Both the position numbers and the translations under genes were made by a program. Positions 1 to 11,283 of a stretch of 64,000 nt of DNA are shown here, piece after piece. The notes below the pieces were generated by a model. That model saw only the letters and a program-made list of their open reading frames with translations. It ran no database searches and had not been told where the DNA came from. Every line of letters begins with the position of its first letter. The first letter of the stretch is position 1. Source of the DNA: Streptomyces lincolnensis (GTDB taxonomy: Bacteria; Actinomycetota; Actinomycetes; Streptomycetales; Streptomycetaceae); assembly GCF_001685355.1 (NCBI RefSeq), contig NZ_CP016438.1, forward strand, positions 8,494,001 through 8,558,000, given 5' to 3'.

Positions 1-753
1 GGCGGCACAGCCGTCGCCGAGGTCGTCCCGGTCGGCACCACCGAAGCCGCCGACCGGCTCGTGGGCCGCGCCGTCGAGGAGTTCGGCCGGCTCGACATCC
101 TCGTCACCAACGCGGGCATCCTGCGCGACAAGGTCCTGTGGAAGATGACCGACGAGGACTTCGACGCGGTGATCACCACCCACCTCAAGGGCACCTTCAC
201 CTGCGCCCGCGCCGCCGCCGTCCGGATGCGCGAGCAGGGCGAGGGCGGCAGCCTGATCCTGGTCGGCTCCCCGGCCGGACAGCGCGGCAACTTCGGGCAG
301 ACGAACTACGCCGCCGCCAAGGCCGGCATCGCCGCCTTCGCCCGCACCTGGTCCATGGAGCTGGGCAGGGCCGGCATCACCGTCAACGCGATCGTGCCGG
401 TCGCCGCCACCGCGATGACCGAGACCATCCCCGCCTTCGCCCCCTACATCGAGGCCATGAGGAACGGCGAGCCGCTCCCGGACTTCCTCCGCAAGGGCGA
501 GGGCTTCGGCACCCCCGAGGACTGCGCCGCCCTCGTGCCCTTCCTCGCCTCCGAGGCCGCCCGGGGCATCACGGGCCAGGCGATCGGCATCGGCGGCGAC
601 AAGGTGGCACTCTGGTCGCATCCGCAGGAGATCCGCGCGGCCTACGCCGACGGCGGCTGGACCCCCGAATCCCTGGCCGACGCCTTCCCCACGTCGGTCG
701 GCGCCGAACTCCAGACGGTCGGCATCCCGGCGCCCAAGCTCCCGGAGGCGTGA
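1..753 (+). CDS. SDR-family dehydrogenase, 5' end outside window (partial)
   Basis: The open frame runs in from position 1, so the N-terminus with the TGxxxGIG cofactor loop lies outside the window; 250 residues are visible. The Rossmann NAG motif (TNAG), the catalytic Ser in LVGSPAG and the YAAAK form of YxxxK are all present, so the enzyme should be an active NAD(P)-dependent short-chain dehydrogenase, probably acting on a 3-hydroxyacyl-CoA. Its stop overlaps the next start (TGATG). With the following amidohydrolase, acyl-CoA ligase and MaoC hydratase it matches the gene set of the Cou/Phd hydroxycinnamate route, in which an SDR oxidises the beta-hydroxyacyl-CoA. That role is inferred from context. 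A generic 3-oxoacyl-ACP reductase is the alternative. Confidence 0.9.
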   Translation, partial: GGTAVAEVVPVGTTEAADRLVGRAVEEFGRLDILVTNAGILRDKVLWKMTDEDFDAVITTHLKGTFTCARAAAVRMREQGEGGSLILVGSPAGQRGNFGQTNYAAAKAGIAAFARTWSMELGRAGITVNAIVPVAATAMTETIPAFAPYIEAMRNGEPLPDFLRKGEGFGTPEDCAALVPFLASEAARGITGQAIGIGGDKVALWSHPQEIRAAYADGGWTPESLADAFPTSVGAELQTVGIPAPKLPEA

Positions 754-1628
754 TGGACCTGGAATCACTGGTCGCCATTGACGTCCACACCCACGCGGAG
801 GTGTCCTCCAAGGGCCACTCCTCGCTGGACGACGACCTGCACGACGCCTCCTCCGCCTACTTCAAGGTCGAGGGCAAGCGGAAGCCCACCCTTGAGGAGA
901 CGGCCGCCTACTACCGCGAGCGGAACATGGCCGCCGTGATCTTCACGGTCGACGCCGAGTCCGCGACGGGTACCGCCCCCGTCCCCAACGAGGAGGTCGC
1001 CGAGGCCGCCGCCGCCAACGCCGACGTCCTCATCCCCTTCGCCTCCATCGACCCCTTCCGGGGCAAGGCGGGGGTGAAGCAGGCCCGCCGCCTGGTCGAG
1101 GAGTACGGGGTGAAGGGCTTCAAGTTCCACCCCAGCATCCAGGGCTTCTTCCCCAACGACCGCTCGGTGGCGTACGACCTGTACGAGGTGATCGAGGAGA
1201 CCGGCACCATCGCCCTGTTCCACACCGGGCAGACCGGCATCGGCGCCGGCGTGCCCGGCGGGGGCGGGATCCGGCTGAAGTACTCCAACCCGCTGCACGT
1301 CGACGACGTCGCCGCCGACTTCCCGCATCTGAAGATCATCCTGGCGCATCCGTCCTTCCCCTGGCAGGACGAGGCCCTCGCGGTAGCCACGCACAAGCCG
1401 GGCGTGCACATCGACCTGTCCGGCTGGTCGCCGAAGTACTTCCCGCCGCAGCTGGTGCAGTACGCCAACACGCTGCTGAAGGACAAGGTCCTCTTCGGCT
1501 CGGACTTCCCCGTCCTCACCCCGGACCGCTGGCTCGCGGACTTCGCGAAGCTGTCGATCAAGGACGAGGTCCGGCCGAAGATCCTCAAGGAGAACGCCGC
1601 CCGTCTGCTCGGGCTGACCAAAACGTAA
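753..1628 (+). CDS. Amidohydrolase-2 family (ACMSD-like) hydrolase
   Basis: 291-residue TIM-barrel metal hydrolase. It has the HxH metal motif near the start (DVHTH, His12/His14), further metal or substrate histidines in KFHPS (about 126), LFHTG and LAHPS, and the conserved Asp in GSDFP near residue 250. ATG at 753 is preceded by GGAGG and overlaps the SDR stop; a longer upstream frame exists but is only the shadow of the SDR gene. In hydroxycinnamate clusters of Rhodococcus and Corynebacterium a member of this family hydrolyses the 4-hydroxyphenyl-beta-ketoacyl-CoA by a retro-Claisen step, which fits this neighbourhood. Other decarboxylase or lactonase roles within the family are possible. 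Confidence 0.88.
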   Translation: MDLESLVAIDVHTHAEVSSKGHSSLDDDLHDASSAYFKVEGKRKPTLEETAAYYRERNMAAVIFTVDAESATGTAPVPNEEVAEAAAANADVLIPFASIDPFRGKAGVKQARRLVEEYGVKGFKFHPSIQGFFPNDRSVAYDLYEVIEETGTIALFHTGQTGIGAGVPGGGGIRLKYSNPLHVDDVAADFPHLKIILAHPSFPWQDEALAVATHKPGVHIDLSGWSPKYFPPQLVQYANTLLKDKVLFGSDFPVLTPDRWLADFAKLSIKDEVRPKILKENAARLLGLTKT

Positions 1629-1640
1629 GGGGCGTCGACG

Positions 1641-3143
1641 ATGCGCAACGAGGGACTGGGGTCGTGGCCCGCTCGGCGGGCCCGCAAGACCCCGCACCGC
1701 ACCGCCCTGATCCACGGTGACGCGGCGACGGACTACCGCGCCCTGTACGCCCGCACCACCCGCCTCGCCCACGCCCTGCGCGCCCGGGGCGTGCGGCGCG
1801 GCGACCGGATCGCCTACCTCGGCCCCAACCACCCGTCCTACCTGGAGACCCTGTTCGCGGCGGGCACGCTCGGCGCGGTCTTCGTCCCCCTCAACACCCG
1901 CCTGGCCGGCCCCGAGATCGCCTACCAGCTGGCCGACTCGGGCGCCAAGGCGCTGATCTACGGCCGCGCGTTCCAGGGGCTGGTGGCCGGGCTGCCGGGC
2001 GACACGGACGTACGGGCCTACGTCGAGGTCGGCGCCGAGTACGAGCAGGTGCTCGCCGCCGCCAAGGAGGAGCCGATCGACGAGCCGGTCACCGCCGACG
2101 ACACCTGCCTCATCATGTACACCTCGGGCACGACCGGCCGCCCCAAGGGCGCCATGCTCACCCACGGCAACATCACCTGGAACGCGATCAACGTCCTGGT
2201 CGACACCGACCTGATCGCCGACGAACGCGCCCTGGTCTCCGCCCCGTTGTTCCACACCGCCGGGCTGAACATGCTCACGCTCCCGGTGCTCCTCAAGGGC
2301 GGCGCCTGCGTCCTGGTCGAGGCCTTCGACCCGGACGCCACCTTCGACCTGATCGAACGCCACCGGATCACCTTCATGTTCGGGGTGCCCACGATGTTCG
2401 ACCAGATCGCCCGGCATCCGCGCTGGCCGGACGCCGACCTGTCCAGCCTGCGGATCCTGACCTGCGGTGGCTCGCCCGTGCCGACCTCGATGATCGCCGT
2501 GTACCAGCGGCGGGACCTGACCTTCATCCAGGGGTACGGCATGACCGAGGCGGCGCCCGGCACGCTGTACCTGGACGCCGAGCACGCCGTCAGCAAGGCG
2601 GGCTCGGCCGGGGTGCCGCACTTCTTCAGCGACGTCCGGGTGGTGCGGCCCGACCTCACGGCCGCGGACACCGGCGAGACCGGCGAGGTGATCGTGCGCG
2701 GGCCGCACGTCATGCCCGGCTACTGGGGGCTGCCCGAGGAGACGGCGGCGTCCTTCGCGGACGGCTGGTTCCGCAGCGGGGACGCGGCGCGGACCGACGA
2801 GGACGGCTACGTCTTCATCGTCGACCGCATCAAGGACATGATCATCTCGGGTGGGGAGAACATCTACCCCGCCGAGATCGAGGACCTGCTCCTCGCCCAC
2901 CCGGACATCGTCGAGTGCGCGGTCATCGGCGTCCCGGACGACAAGTGGGGCGAGGTGCCGCGCGCGGTCGTCGTGCCCCGCGAGGGTGCCGCCCCCGATC
3001 CGGACGCGGTGCTGGCCCACCTGTCCGGACGGCTCGCCAAGTACAAGATCCCCAAGTCGGTGGTGATCGCGGACGAACTCCCGCGCACCGCCTCCGGAAA
3101 GCTCCTCAAGTCCCGGGTGCGCAAGCGCTACGGCAACAGTTAA
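1641..3143 (+). CDS. Acyl-CoA synthetase (AMP-forming ligase)
   Basis: 500-residue class I adenylate-forming enzyme. The P-loop-like A3 motif YTSGTTGRPKG lies near residue 160, the A5 motif YGMTEAAP near 300, the A7 motif GWFRSGD near 375, the hinge/A8 part with SGGENIYPAEIE, and the C-terminal catalytic Lys in PRTASGKLLK near 487. It should activate a carboxylic acid as its CoA thioester in the cytosol. It starts 12 nt after the amidohydrolase. Length and motifs equal those of FadD/4-coumarate-CoA-ligase-like enzymes. With the SDR, amidohydrolase and MaoC genes the best guess for substrate is a phenylpropenoate such as p-coumarate or ferulate, but the substrate cannot be read from the sequence. 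Confidence 0.93.
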   Translation: MRNEGLGSWPARRARKTPHRTALIHGDAATDYRALYARTTRLAHALRARGVRRGDRIAYLGPNHPSYLETLFAAGTLGAVFVPLNTRLAGPEIAYQLADSGAKALIYGRAFQGLVAGLPGDTDVRAYVEVGAEYEQVLAAAKEEPIDEPVTADDTCLIMYTSGTTGRPKGAMLTHGNITWNAINVLVDTDLIADERALVSAPLFHTAGLNMLTLPVLLKGGACVLVEAFDPDATFDLIERHRITFMFGVPTMFDQIARHPRWPDADLSSLRILTCGGSPVPTSMIAVYQRRDLTFIQGYGMTEAAPGTLYLDAEHAVSKAGSAGVPHFFSDVRVVRPDLTAADTGETGEVIVRGPHVMPGYWGLPEETAASFADGWFRSGDAARTDEDGYVFIVDRIKDMIISGGENIYPAEIEDLLLAHPDIVECAVIGVPDDKWGEVPRAVVVPREGAAPDPDAVLAHLSGRLAKYKIPKSVVIADELPRTASGKLLKSRVRKRYGNS

Positions 3144-3151
3144 GGAACCCC

Positions 3152-3607
3152 ATGAGCCTCACCGTGAACGGCCTCGACGAACTGAAGAAGCTCGCCGGCG
3201 GCGACCTCGGCACCAGCGAGTGGATCGAGGTGACCCAGGAGCGGATCAACACCTTCGCCGACGCCACCGGCGACCACCAGTGGATCCACGTCGACCCGGA
3301 GAAGGCGGCCGAGGGGCCGTTCGGCGCGCCGATCGCCCACGGCTACCTCACCCTCTCCCTGTTCATCCCGCTGTTCACCGAACTCCTCGACGTCCAGGGC
3401 GTCACCACGAAGGTCAACTACGGCCTGAACAAGGTGCGTTTCCCCGCCCCGGTCAAGGTCGGCTCGCGGATCCGCCTGGTCGCGAAGCTGGCCGAGGTCG
3501 AGGACGTGCCGGGCGGCGTGCAGGTCGCCGTCGACGGCACGATCGAGATCGAGGGCGGCGCCAAGCCGGCGGCGGTGCTCCAGAGCCTGTCGCGCTTCTA
3601 CGCGTAA
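3152..3607 (+). CDS. MaoC-family (R)-enoyl-CoA hydratase
   Basis: 151-residue single hot-dog-fold protein. The hydratase motif is complete: FADATGDHQWIH supplies the Asp/His pair and GAPIAHGYLTLSL the overhanging segment. It should hydrate an enoyl-CoA to the 3-hydroxyacyl-CoA. In this operon it would act between the ligase and the SDR. ATG at 3152 follows the ligase stop by 8 nt with AAGGAA as ribosome site. It is the last gene of the operon; a conserved repeat with a hairpin follows at 3659. Confidence 0.92.
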   Translation: MSLTVNGLDELKKLAGGDLGTSEWIEVTQERINTFADATGDHQWIHVDPEKAAEGPFGAPIAHGYLTLSLFIPLFTELLDVQGVTTKVNYGLNKVRFPAPVKVGSRIRLVAKLAEVEDVPGGVQVAVDGTIEIEGGAKPAAVLQSLSRFYA

Positions 3608-3658
3608 GCGCTCCGCTGGGGGTGCGGCGATATGTCGTTGGACGTCTGCCGCGCCGTC

Positions 3659-3699
3659 GTGGCTTGTCGCGCAGTTCCCCGCGCCCCTTTGGGGGCGCC
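3659..3699 (+). repeat. Dispersed GC-rich repeat with hairpin, copy 1
   Basis: Core GTGGCTTGTCGCGCAGTTCC continues into CCGCGCCCC and ends in a small hairpin (GCCCC/GGGGGC around TTT). The same roughly 30-nt core occurs in inverse orientation at 21928-21965. Both copies sit just beyond the ends of genes. Such elements recur in Streptomyces intergenic regions and may act as terminators or REP-like mobile palindromes. Confidence 0.75.
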
Positions 3700-3845
3700 A
3701 CCCTCGCCGGTACGAATGGACGGCTGCCGGAGGCGAGCCCGCGGTACAGCAGTGTGCCGTCCGCGCGGCTCGCCAGTCCCTGCCCGCCGCCGAGGGTGTG
3801 CGTGTACGCCGTGCCGGTCTCGGCCCAGCGGGGATCACCCGCGGC
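3700..3845 (-). pseudogene. Possible 3' remnant of a lost gene
   Basis: The 308-bp gap between 3607 and 3916 holds no complete gene. On the minus strand one frame reads protein-like (DPRWAETGTAYTHTLGGG, then GLASRADGTLLYRG) and runs directly into the repeat at 3659-3699. The reading has no start of its own, is not in frame with the PHP gene upstream on that strand, and is only about 45 codons. It could be the tail of a deleted secreted protein, or a chance reading. Confidence 0.25.
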
Positions 3846-3915
3846 GGACGCGGTGCCCCCGCGCCCAGCGCGAGGGCGCCCGCTCAGCAGGCCGGAGCAC
3901 CAAGGTGACGCTTCA

Positions 3916-5586
3916 TCAGGCACCTGCCACGTCGACGAAGACGGGGTTGGAATAGAACCACGTGTCGGCCCACGGGTCACCGTTTCCGGGCTCGTGGGGA
4001 ACCGGCCCGTGCGGGTCGACCGAGGCGCCGAGATACCCGGCCCCGTGCCGGTTGCCGTCGCTGCCGCGCAGCCGGACGTAGAAGGACTCGTCCCCGGCGG
4101 TCAGCGGGACGCGCAGCGTGTACGTGCCGGTGCGGCCGGACACGTCCTTGGTCCGGACGACCTTGGTGTCGGGCGCCTTCCAGGCATCCCGGTCGGCGGC
4201 CCGCCCGCGCACCGCGCCCCGGATCACGTCCACGTGCGCCAACTCGGGCAGGATTCCCTGGGGGTTGGCCCGGGAGGCGGTCGTCACCGTCACGTACAGC
4301 GTGATCCGTTCGCCCTTGCGGACCCGCAGCCGCCCGCCCAGCGTGACCCCGCGGCCGGCGTCGCAGTCCCGCTTCAGCCGTACGTCGAGGCCGTCCAGCA
4401 GGTGCCCGTGGTCCAGCCAGACCCGGCCCGCCCGCATGCCCTGCATGACGGCGCGGTAGCCGTAGCGGGTCACGCCGACGTGGGTGCGGCTGAACTCGCC
4501 GGGCCAGAAGTCGCTGCCGGGCTGCGCGGTGTCGGTGTTCACCGGGTCGGGCAGCTTGCCGGTGCTGTCGAAGTTCTGCCCGGCCGGCCAGTCGCCGTTC
4601 TTCCAGGTGTCGAAGACGGTGCGGTGGTTGTCGGAGTTGGTGGTGATCGAGAACAGGCTGCCTTCGGCCAGCATCGAGTCCCACAGTCCGCCGACCGTCG
4701 CGGTCGCCCAGTCGAAACCGCCGTACGTGAGGTAGGCGTCCGCCGGATAGCCCGCCCACGACTGCGCGGACGGCTTGTTCTCGTACTCACCCCGGATCGA
4801 GGTGGCACCGCGCCAGCCGGGGATCGCCGCGCCCTGGGCGCCGGGCGCGCCCTCCATGCCGATCATGATCTCGGGGGCGGCGTCCCGCCAGTTGCGCATC
4901 TCGTGCGGGGAGTCGATGCCGAGGCGCAGCGGGTGGTTGGCCAGGACGAGGACGTCGTCGACGTAACCCGAACGGCGCTGCTCGGCCAGCCACTTGATGG
5001 CCTTGACGGCGTGCGCCTCGTTGCGGGCGGTGTCCGCGTCGGCGGCGCCGCCCTTGTCGTAGCCGAGCAGCTTGCCGTCGTAGGCCAGCTCGAACCGGGT
5101 GAGCAGGTCGACCTCGTGGGGGCCGGGGGCGGCGAAGACCGTGCAGTGCTCGGCGGCCGGGATGTACCACTCCAGGCCCTGGAAGATCAGCTGACGGGGG
5201 TTGGCGGCCCGGGCCTTGAGGATCTCCTGGTGCTCCAGCGCGGCACCGTAGCGGGCGTGGCCGAAGTTGGAGTGCTCGTTGAACACCATCCAGTCCAGGC
5301 CGTACCGGGCGGCGGCCCTGGCCTGCTGGGCGAACGTGTACTTGGCGTCGTGGCTGTACACGGAGTGGACGTGGTGGTCGCCGACGAGATAGGCGAGGCG
5401 CGGATCGCTGCCGCCGAACCCGCGCCCGGAGGCGGCGAGCGCGGGCGTGGCCGCCGACCCCAGGGCGAAGGCGGCGCCGAACAGGCCCGCGCGGCGCAGG
5501 AGTCCGCGTCTGGACATGCCCTGGGCGTCGAGGTCGGCGGGGGAGACGGACGGATCGGCCCAGGCGGGCAGTTGCTGCTGGGTCAT
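3916..5586 (-). CDS. Tat-exported PHP-domain metallohydrolase (CehA/McbA type)
   Basis: 556 residues. The signal peptide has twin arginines (SRRGLLRRAG) and a hydrophobic stretch ending in ALAASG near residue 45. The PHP metal motif GDHHVHSVYSHDA follows directly, then FNEHSN, LANHPLR and TTNSDNH, consistent with a CehA/McbA-like phosphoesterase or esterase, and a beta-rich C-terminal part. ATG 5586 is preferred over ATG 5595 because GAGG lies 9 nt upstream of 5586. It follows the metallophosphoesterase gene by 20 nt on the same strand and is probably co-transcribed. Two secreted phosphoesterase-type enzymes in tandem suggest a joint role in releasing phosphate or in degrading an extracellular substrate; the substrate is unknown. 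Confidence 0.85.
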   Translation of the reverse strand: MTQQQLPAWADPSVSPADLDAQGMSRRGLLRRAGLFGAAFALGSAATPALAASGRGFGGSDPRLAYLVGDHHVHSVYSHDAKYTFAQQARAAARYGLDWMVFNEHSNFGHARYGAALEHQEILKARAANPRQLIFQGLEWYIPAAEHCTVFAAPGPHEVDLLTRFELAYDGKLLGYDKGGAADADTARNEAHAVKAIKWLAEQRRSGYVDDVLVLANHPLRLGIDSPHEMRNWRDAAPEIMIGMEGAPGAQGAAIPGWRGATSIRGEYENKPSAQSWAGYPADAYLTYGGFDWATATVGGLWDSMLAEGSLFSITTNSDNHRTVFDTWKNGDWPAGQNFDSTGKLPDPVNTDTAQPGSDFWPGEFSRTHVGVTRYGYRAVMQGMRAGRVWLDHGHLLDGLDVRLKRDCDAGRGVTLGGRLRVRKGERITLYVTVTTASRANPQGILPELAHVDVIRGAVRGRAADRDAWKAPDTKVVRTKDVSGRTGTYTLRVPLTAGDESFYVRLRGSDGNRHGAGYLGASVDPHGPVPHEPGNGDPWADTWFYSNPVFVDVAGA

Positions 5587-5606
5587 GGTGGGCATCCTCG
5601 AAGAGG

Positions 5607-7433
5607 TCAGTGGGTCATGAAGGACGTGACGGGAAGCGCCCGTTCGACGATTCGGACGTCGCCGAGCCGGCCGTGGAAGATCTGGTCGATCTTGTCGGCG
5701 TAGGTGTAGCCGCCCAGCAGCCACGGCAGCCCGACCGAGGTGATCCCGACGGCCGTGGCCTTCGGATTGCGGACCACCGGGCAGCCCTGGACGTACAGCG
5801 TGGTGTGCCGGCCGTCGTTGACCACCGCGAGGTGCCACCAGGTCTCCAGCGGCGTCTCCTGGCCCCAGTTGGTGGCGATGCCCTGCTGGTTGAGCGGGCG
5901 CATGGCCCACTGCGGCTCGCGGTCGTTCGACAGCGAGAGGGTGGCCAGCGGCTCGTCGGGGTCGTCGCCGGTCTTGCCCGCGGCCCCGCCCGTGCCGGAG
6001 CGGCCGACCAGTCCGGACCAGGCGTTGTGGTCGGGATCCCAGTCGGCGGGCAGGCGGTAGAACGCCTCGATGGTGTAACCGTTCCTGAACGTCGCCGAGT
6101 TCAGGGGTGCCTTGTCGACCGTGCGCAGATAGGCGCCCTTCAGCGGCGATTTGAACCCCTGGAACTCCAGGCTGCCGTGGCCGGGCTGGTCGGGGTGGTG
6201 GTCGGCGGACCAGCCGAGTGAACCGCCGCCGACCGACACCTGGGTCAGGTCGTTGCCGCGCCCGGACAGGTCGCGCACGGTGCCGCTCACGGCCGAGTCG
6301 AAGCGCCAGTAGGCGACCGTCCCCGGGATCAGCATCTTCGAGGCAGGGCGCGCGGGGCGCGCGGGCACCGGGGCGAAGCCGGAGAAGCGCGCGGCGAAGT
6401 CGATCTCCACCGAGAACCGGTCGGCATCCCCGCTCAGCTCGATCTCCTGCCGCTCCAGCTCGTTGAGCCCCTTCGCGGCCCGGCCCAGGATCCACGGCGA
6501 GACCGTCTCCACGTCGATCACGCCACGGTCGAGCTCGAAGCGGTACAGGCGGATCATGGCCGCCCCGCCGAAGTACCGGTTCTGATAGTTCGTCAGATGC
6601 AGGTGGACGTCGTTGCCCGCCGTGTTCTTGCGTGTCGCCCGCCCGGCGGGCCAGTAGTGCCCGTTGAGGGTGAGGAAGATCTGGTCGTGGTCCTTGATCA
6701 GCTGGTCCCACAGCTGCTGCCCGTACGCCGACAGGGTGTCGTCCTCGACGACCAGCTCGTGCGTGGTGAGGATCACCGGCGTCCTCGGGTGCGCGGCCAG
6801 GACCTCCTTCGCCCAGGCGTAGCCCTTGTCCGACAGCCGCCAGTCCAGCGCGAGCACCATCCACTCCCGGCCGCCGGCCTTGAAGAGGTGGAAGGTGTTG
6901 TAGCCGTCCGGGGAGGCCCCGCCGAAGGTCTTGCGCCCCTTGAACCGGTCGGGGCCGAAGGTGTCCAGGTAGGGCGTGGAGCCGCGCTGGTCGGTGGTCG
7001 AGGACTTCACGTCGTGGTTGCCCGCCAGCACGCTGTAGCCGACACCGCGCCGGTCCAGCAGCCGGAACGCCTCGCCGATCGCGGCGAATTCGGCCTCGGC
7101 GCCGTTCTGCGTGAGGTCGCCGAGGTGCGAGAGGAAGACGAGGTTCTCTTCCCTGCCATGCTCCAGCAGATAGCGCAGCGACGCCTCGACGGGCGCCTTG
7201 TCGATGCTCGGCCCGTCGAAGAGGTACTGGGTGTCGGGCATGACGGCGAGCGTGAAGCGCCGGCTGTCCGGGTTCGGCCGCCGGCCGCCCGACACGGCTT
7301 CGGCGGTCGCCGGCAGCGCGATCCCCGCGGTGGCGGCGGCGCCCAGCAGCGCGGTGGCTCTGAGGAAACTGCGCCGCCCGGCGCCGGCCTGCGCGGCCTC
7401 GGTCAGGTCGTCGTGGTCATGCGAAGTACACAC
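5607..7433 (-). CDS. Tat-exported metallophosphoesterase with LamG-like domain
   Basis: 608 residues. The twin-arginine signal (GRRSFLRATALLG) is preceded by an acidic, His/Asp-rich leader. The calcineurin-like domain is complete: MPDTQY, HLGDLTQNG, AGNHDVK, TTHELV and LNGHYW. From about residue 370 a concanavalin/LamG-type beta-sandwich follows (YWRFDSAVSGTVRD, TIEAFYRLP, WWHLAVVNDG), probably for glycan or surface binding. GTG 7433 has GGAG 5 nt upstream. A 50-nt polypurine tract separates it from the beta-galactosidase gene. It may be transcribed with the sugar operon upstream or from its own promoter. Confidence 0.88.
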   Translation of the reverse strand: MCTSHDHDDLTEAAQAGAGRRSFLRATALLGAAATAGIALPATAEAVSGGRRPNPDSRRFTLAVMPDTQYLFDGPSIDKAPVEASLRYLLEHGREENLVFLSHLGDLTQNGAEAEFAAIGEAFRLLDRRGVGYSVLAGNHDVKSSTTDQRGSTPYLDTFGPDRFKGRKTFGGASPDGYNTFHLFKAGGREWMVLALDWRLSDKGYAWAKEVLAAHPRTPVILTTHELVVEDDTLSAYGQQLWDQLIKDHDQIFLTLNGHYWPAGRATRKNTAGNDVHLHLTNYQNRYFGGAAMIRLYRFELDRGVIDVETVSPWILGRAAKGLNELERQEIELSGDADRFSVEIDFAARFSGFAPVPARPARPASKMLIPGTVAYWRFDSAVSGTVRDLSGRGNDLTQVSVGGGSLGWSADHHPDQPGHGSLEFQGFKSPLKGAYLRTVDKAPLNSATFRNGYTIEAFYRLPADWDPDHNAWSGLVGRSGTGGAAGKTGDDPDEPLATLSLSNDREPQWAMRPLNQQGIATNWGQETPLETWWHLAVVNDGRHTTLYVQGCPVVRNPKATAVGITSVGLPWLLGGYTYADKIDQIFHGRLGDVRIVERALPVTSFMTH

Positions 7434-7454
7434 GGGTGCTCCGTAACGAAGAAC

Positions 7455-7504
7455 AGGAAGAAGAGAAGGGGAGAAAGAGAGGAGGAGAGAAAGAGAGGGA
7501 GGGA
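7455..7504. repeat. 50-nt uninterrupted polypurine tract
   Basis: Every base from 7455 to 7504 on the plus strand is A or G, mostly GA/GGA/AGA units; the run abuts the beta-galactosidase stop codon at 7505. In the mRNA of the minus-strand genes this is a 50-nt pyrimidine leader in front of the metallophosphoesterase. Composition is very unlike the surrounding DNA. Confidence 0.9.
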
Positions 7505-10431
<2,927 letters not shown>

Positions 10432-10435
<4 letters not shown>

Positions 10436-11271
10436 CCGCGGACGGCTCCCTTCGCGAGGTCGCCGATGATCTGCTTGGCGCCGATCGCGAACACGATGAG
10501 CAGCGGGATGAGGGCGAGCAGGGCGCCGGTCATCACGATGCCGTAGTCGGTGGTGCCGTGGGTGCCGTTGAGCTGGGACAGCGCGACCTGGAGGGTCACG
10601 TTGTTCGGGTTGGTGAGGGCGATCAGGGGCCAGGCGAAGTCGTTCCACTGGCCCATGAAGGTGAAGATGCCGAGGAAGGCGAGGCCGGGGCGGACCACCG
10701 GCAGCGCCACGTGCCAGTACTGGCGCAGGAAGTTCGCGCCGTCCAGCCTGGAGGCGTCCAGCAGTTCGTCGTGGATGGCGGTCTTCATGTACTGGCGCAT
10801 CCAGAAGATGCCGAAGGCGTTGGCGGCCGCCGGCACGATCAGCGCGGTCATCGAGCCGATCCAGCCGATCTTCGCCATGACGACGAACTGCGGGATGACC
10901 GACAGCTGCGCCGGCACCATGAAGATGACCATGAGCAGCCCGAACAGCACGTTCTTGCCGGGGAACTCGAACTTGGCGAAGACGAAGGCGGCGAGCGAGT
11001 CGAAGAGCAGGACCAGGAAGGTCACCGACGTGGCGACCAGCAGCGAGTTCCACATCGACCCGAAGAAGTCGATGGCGTCGAAGAGGTTGCGGACGTTCTC
11101 CAGGAAGTGCGTGCCCGGCAGCAGCTTCGGCGGGTAGGAGAAGATCTCCGACGAGCTGTGCGTCGACATGATCACGGCCCAGTAGAACGGGAAGGCCGAG
11201 ATCAGAGTGCCGATGATCAGCGGGAGGTGCAGCGCGATCCCTCTGCGGCGGGACCCCTTGATGGAAGACAT
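10432..11271 (-). CDS. Carbohydrate ABC importer permease, MalG type
   Basis: 279 residues, six predicted membrane segments. The EAA-type coupling loop for the ATPase reads DASRLDGANFLRQYWHVALP. N-terminal SFPFYW-like segment (LISAFPFYWAVIMS) is typical for MalG-like subunits. It lies 12 nt downstream of the MalF-type gene on the minus strand and its stop overlaps the beta-galactosidase start. No ATPase gene is nearby, so a shared carbohydrate ATPase encoded elsewhere is expected. Confidence 0.95.
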
Positions 11272-11283
11272 GGTGGGCCCTTC

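Noticed and set aside
138..752. N-terminal extension of the amidohydrolase
   Set aside because: Overlaps the SDR gene in another frame, Arg-rich, and the ATG at 753 has its own ribosome site.
765..3020. 751-residue minus-strand open frame
   Set aside because: Lies opposite the amidohydrolase and ligase genes; Arg/Val/Gly-rich shadow without domains.
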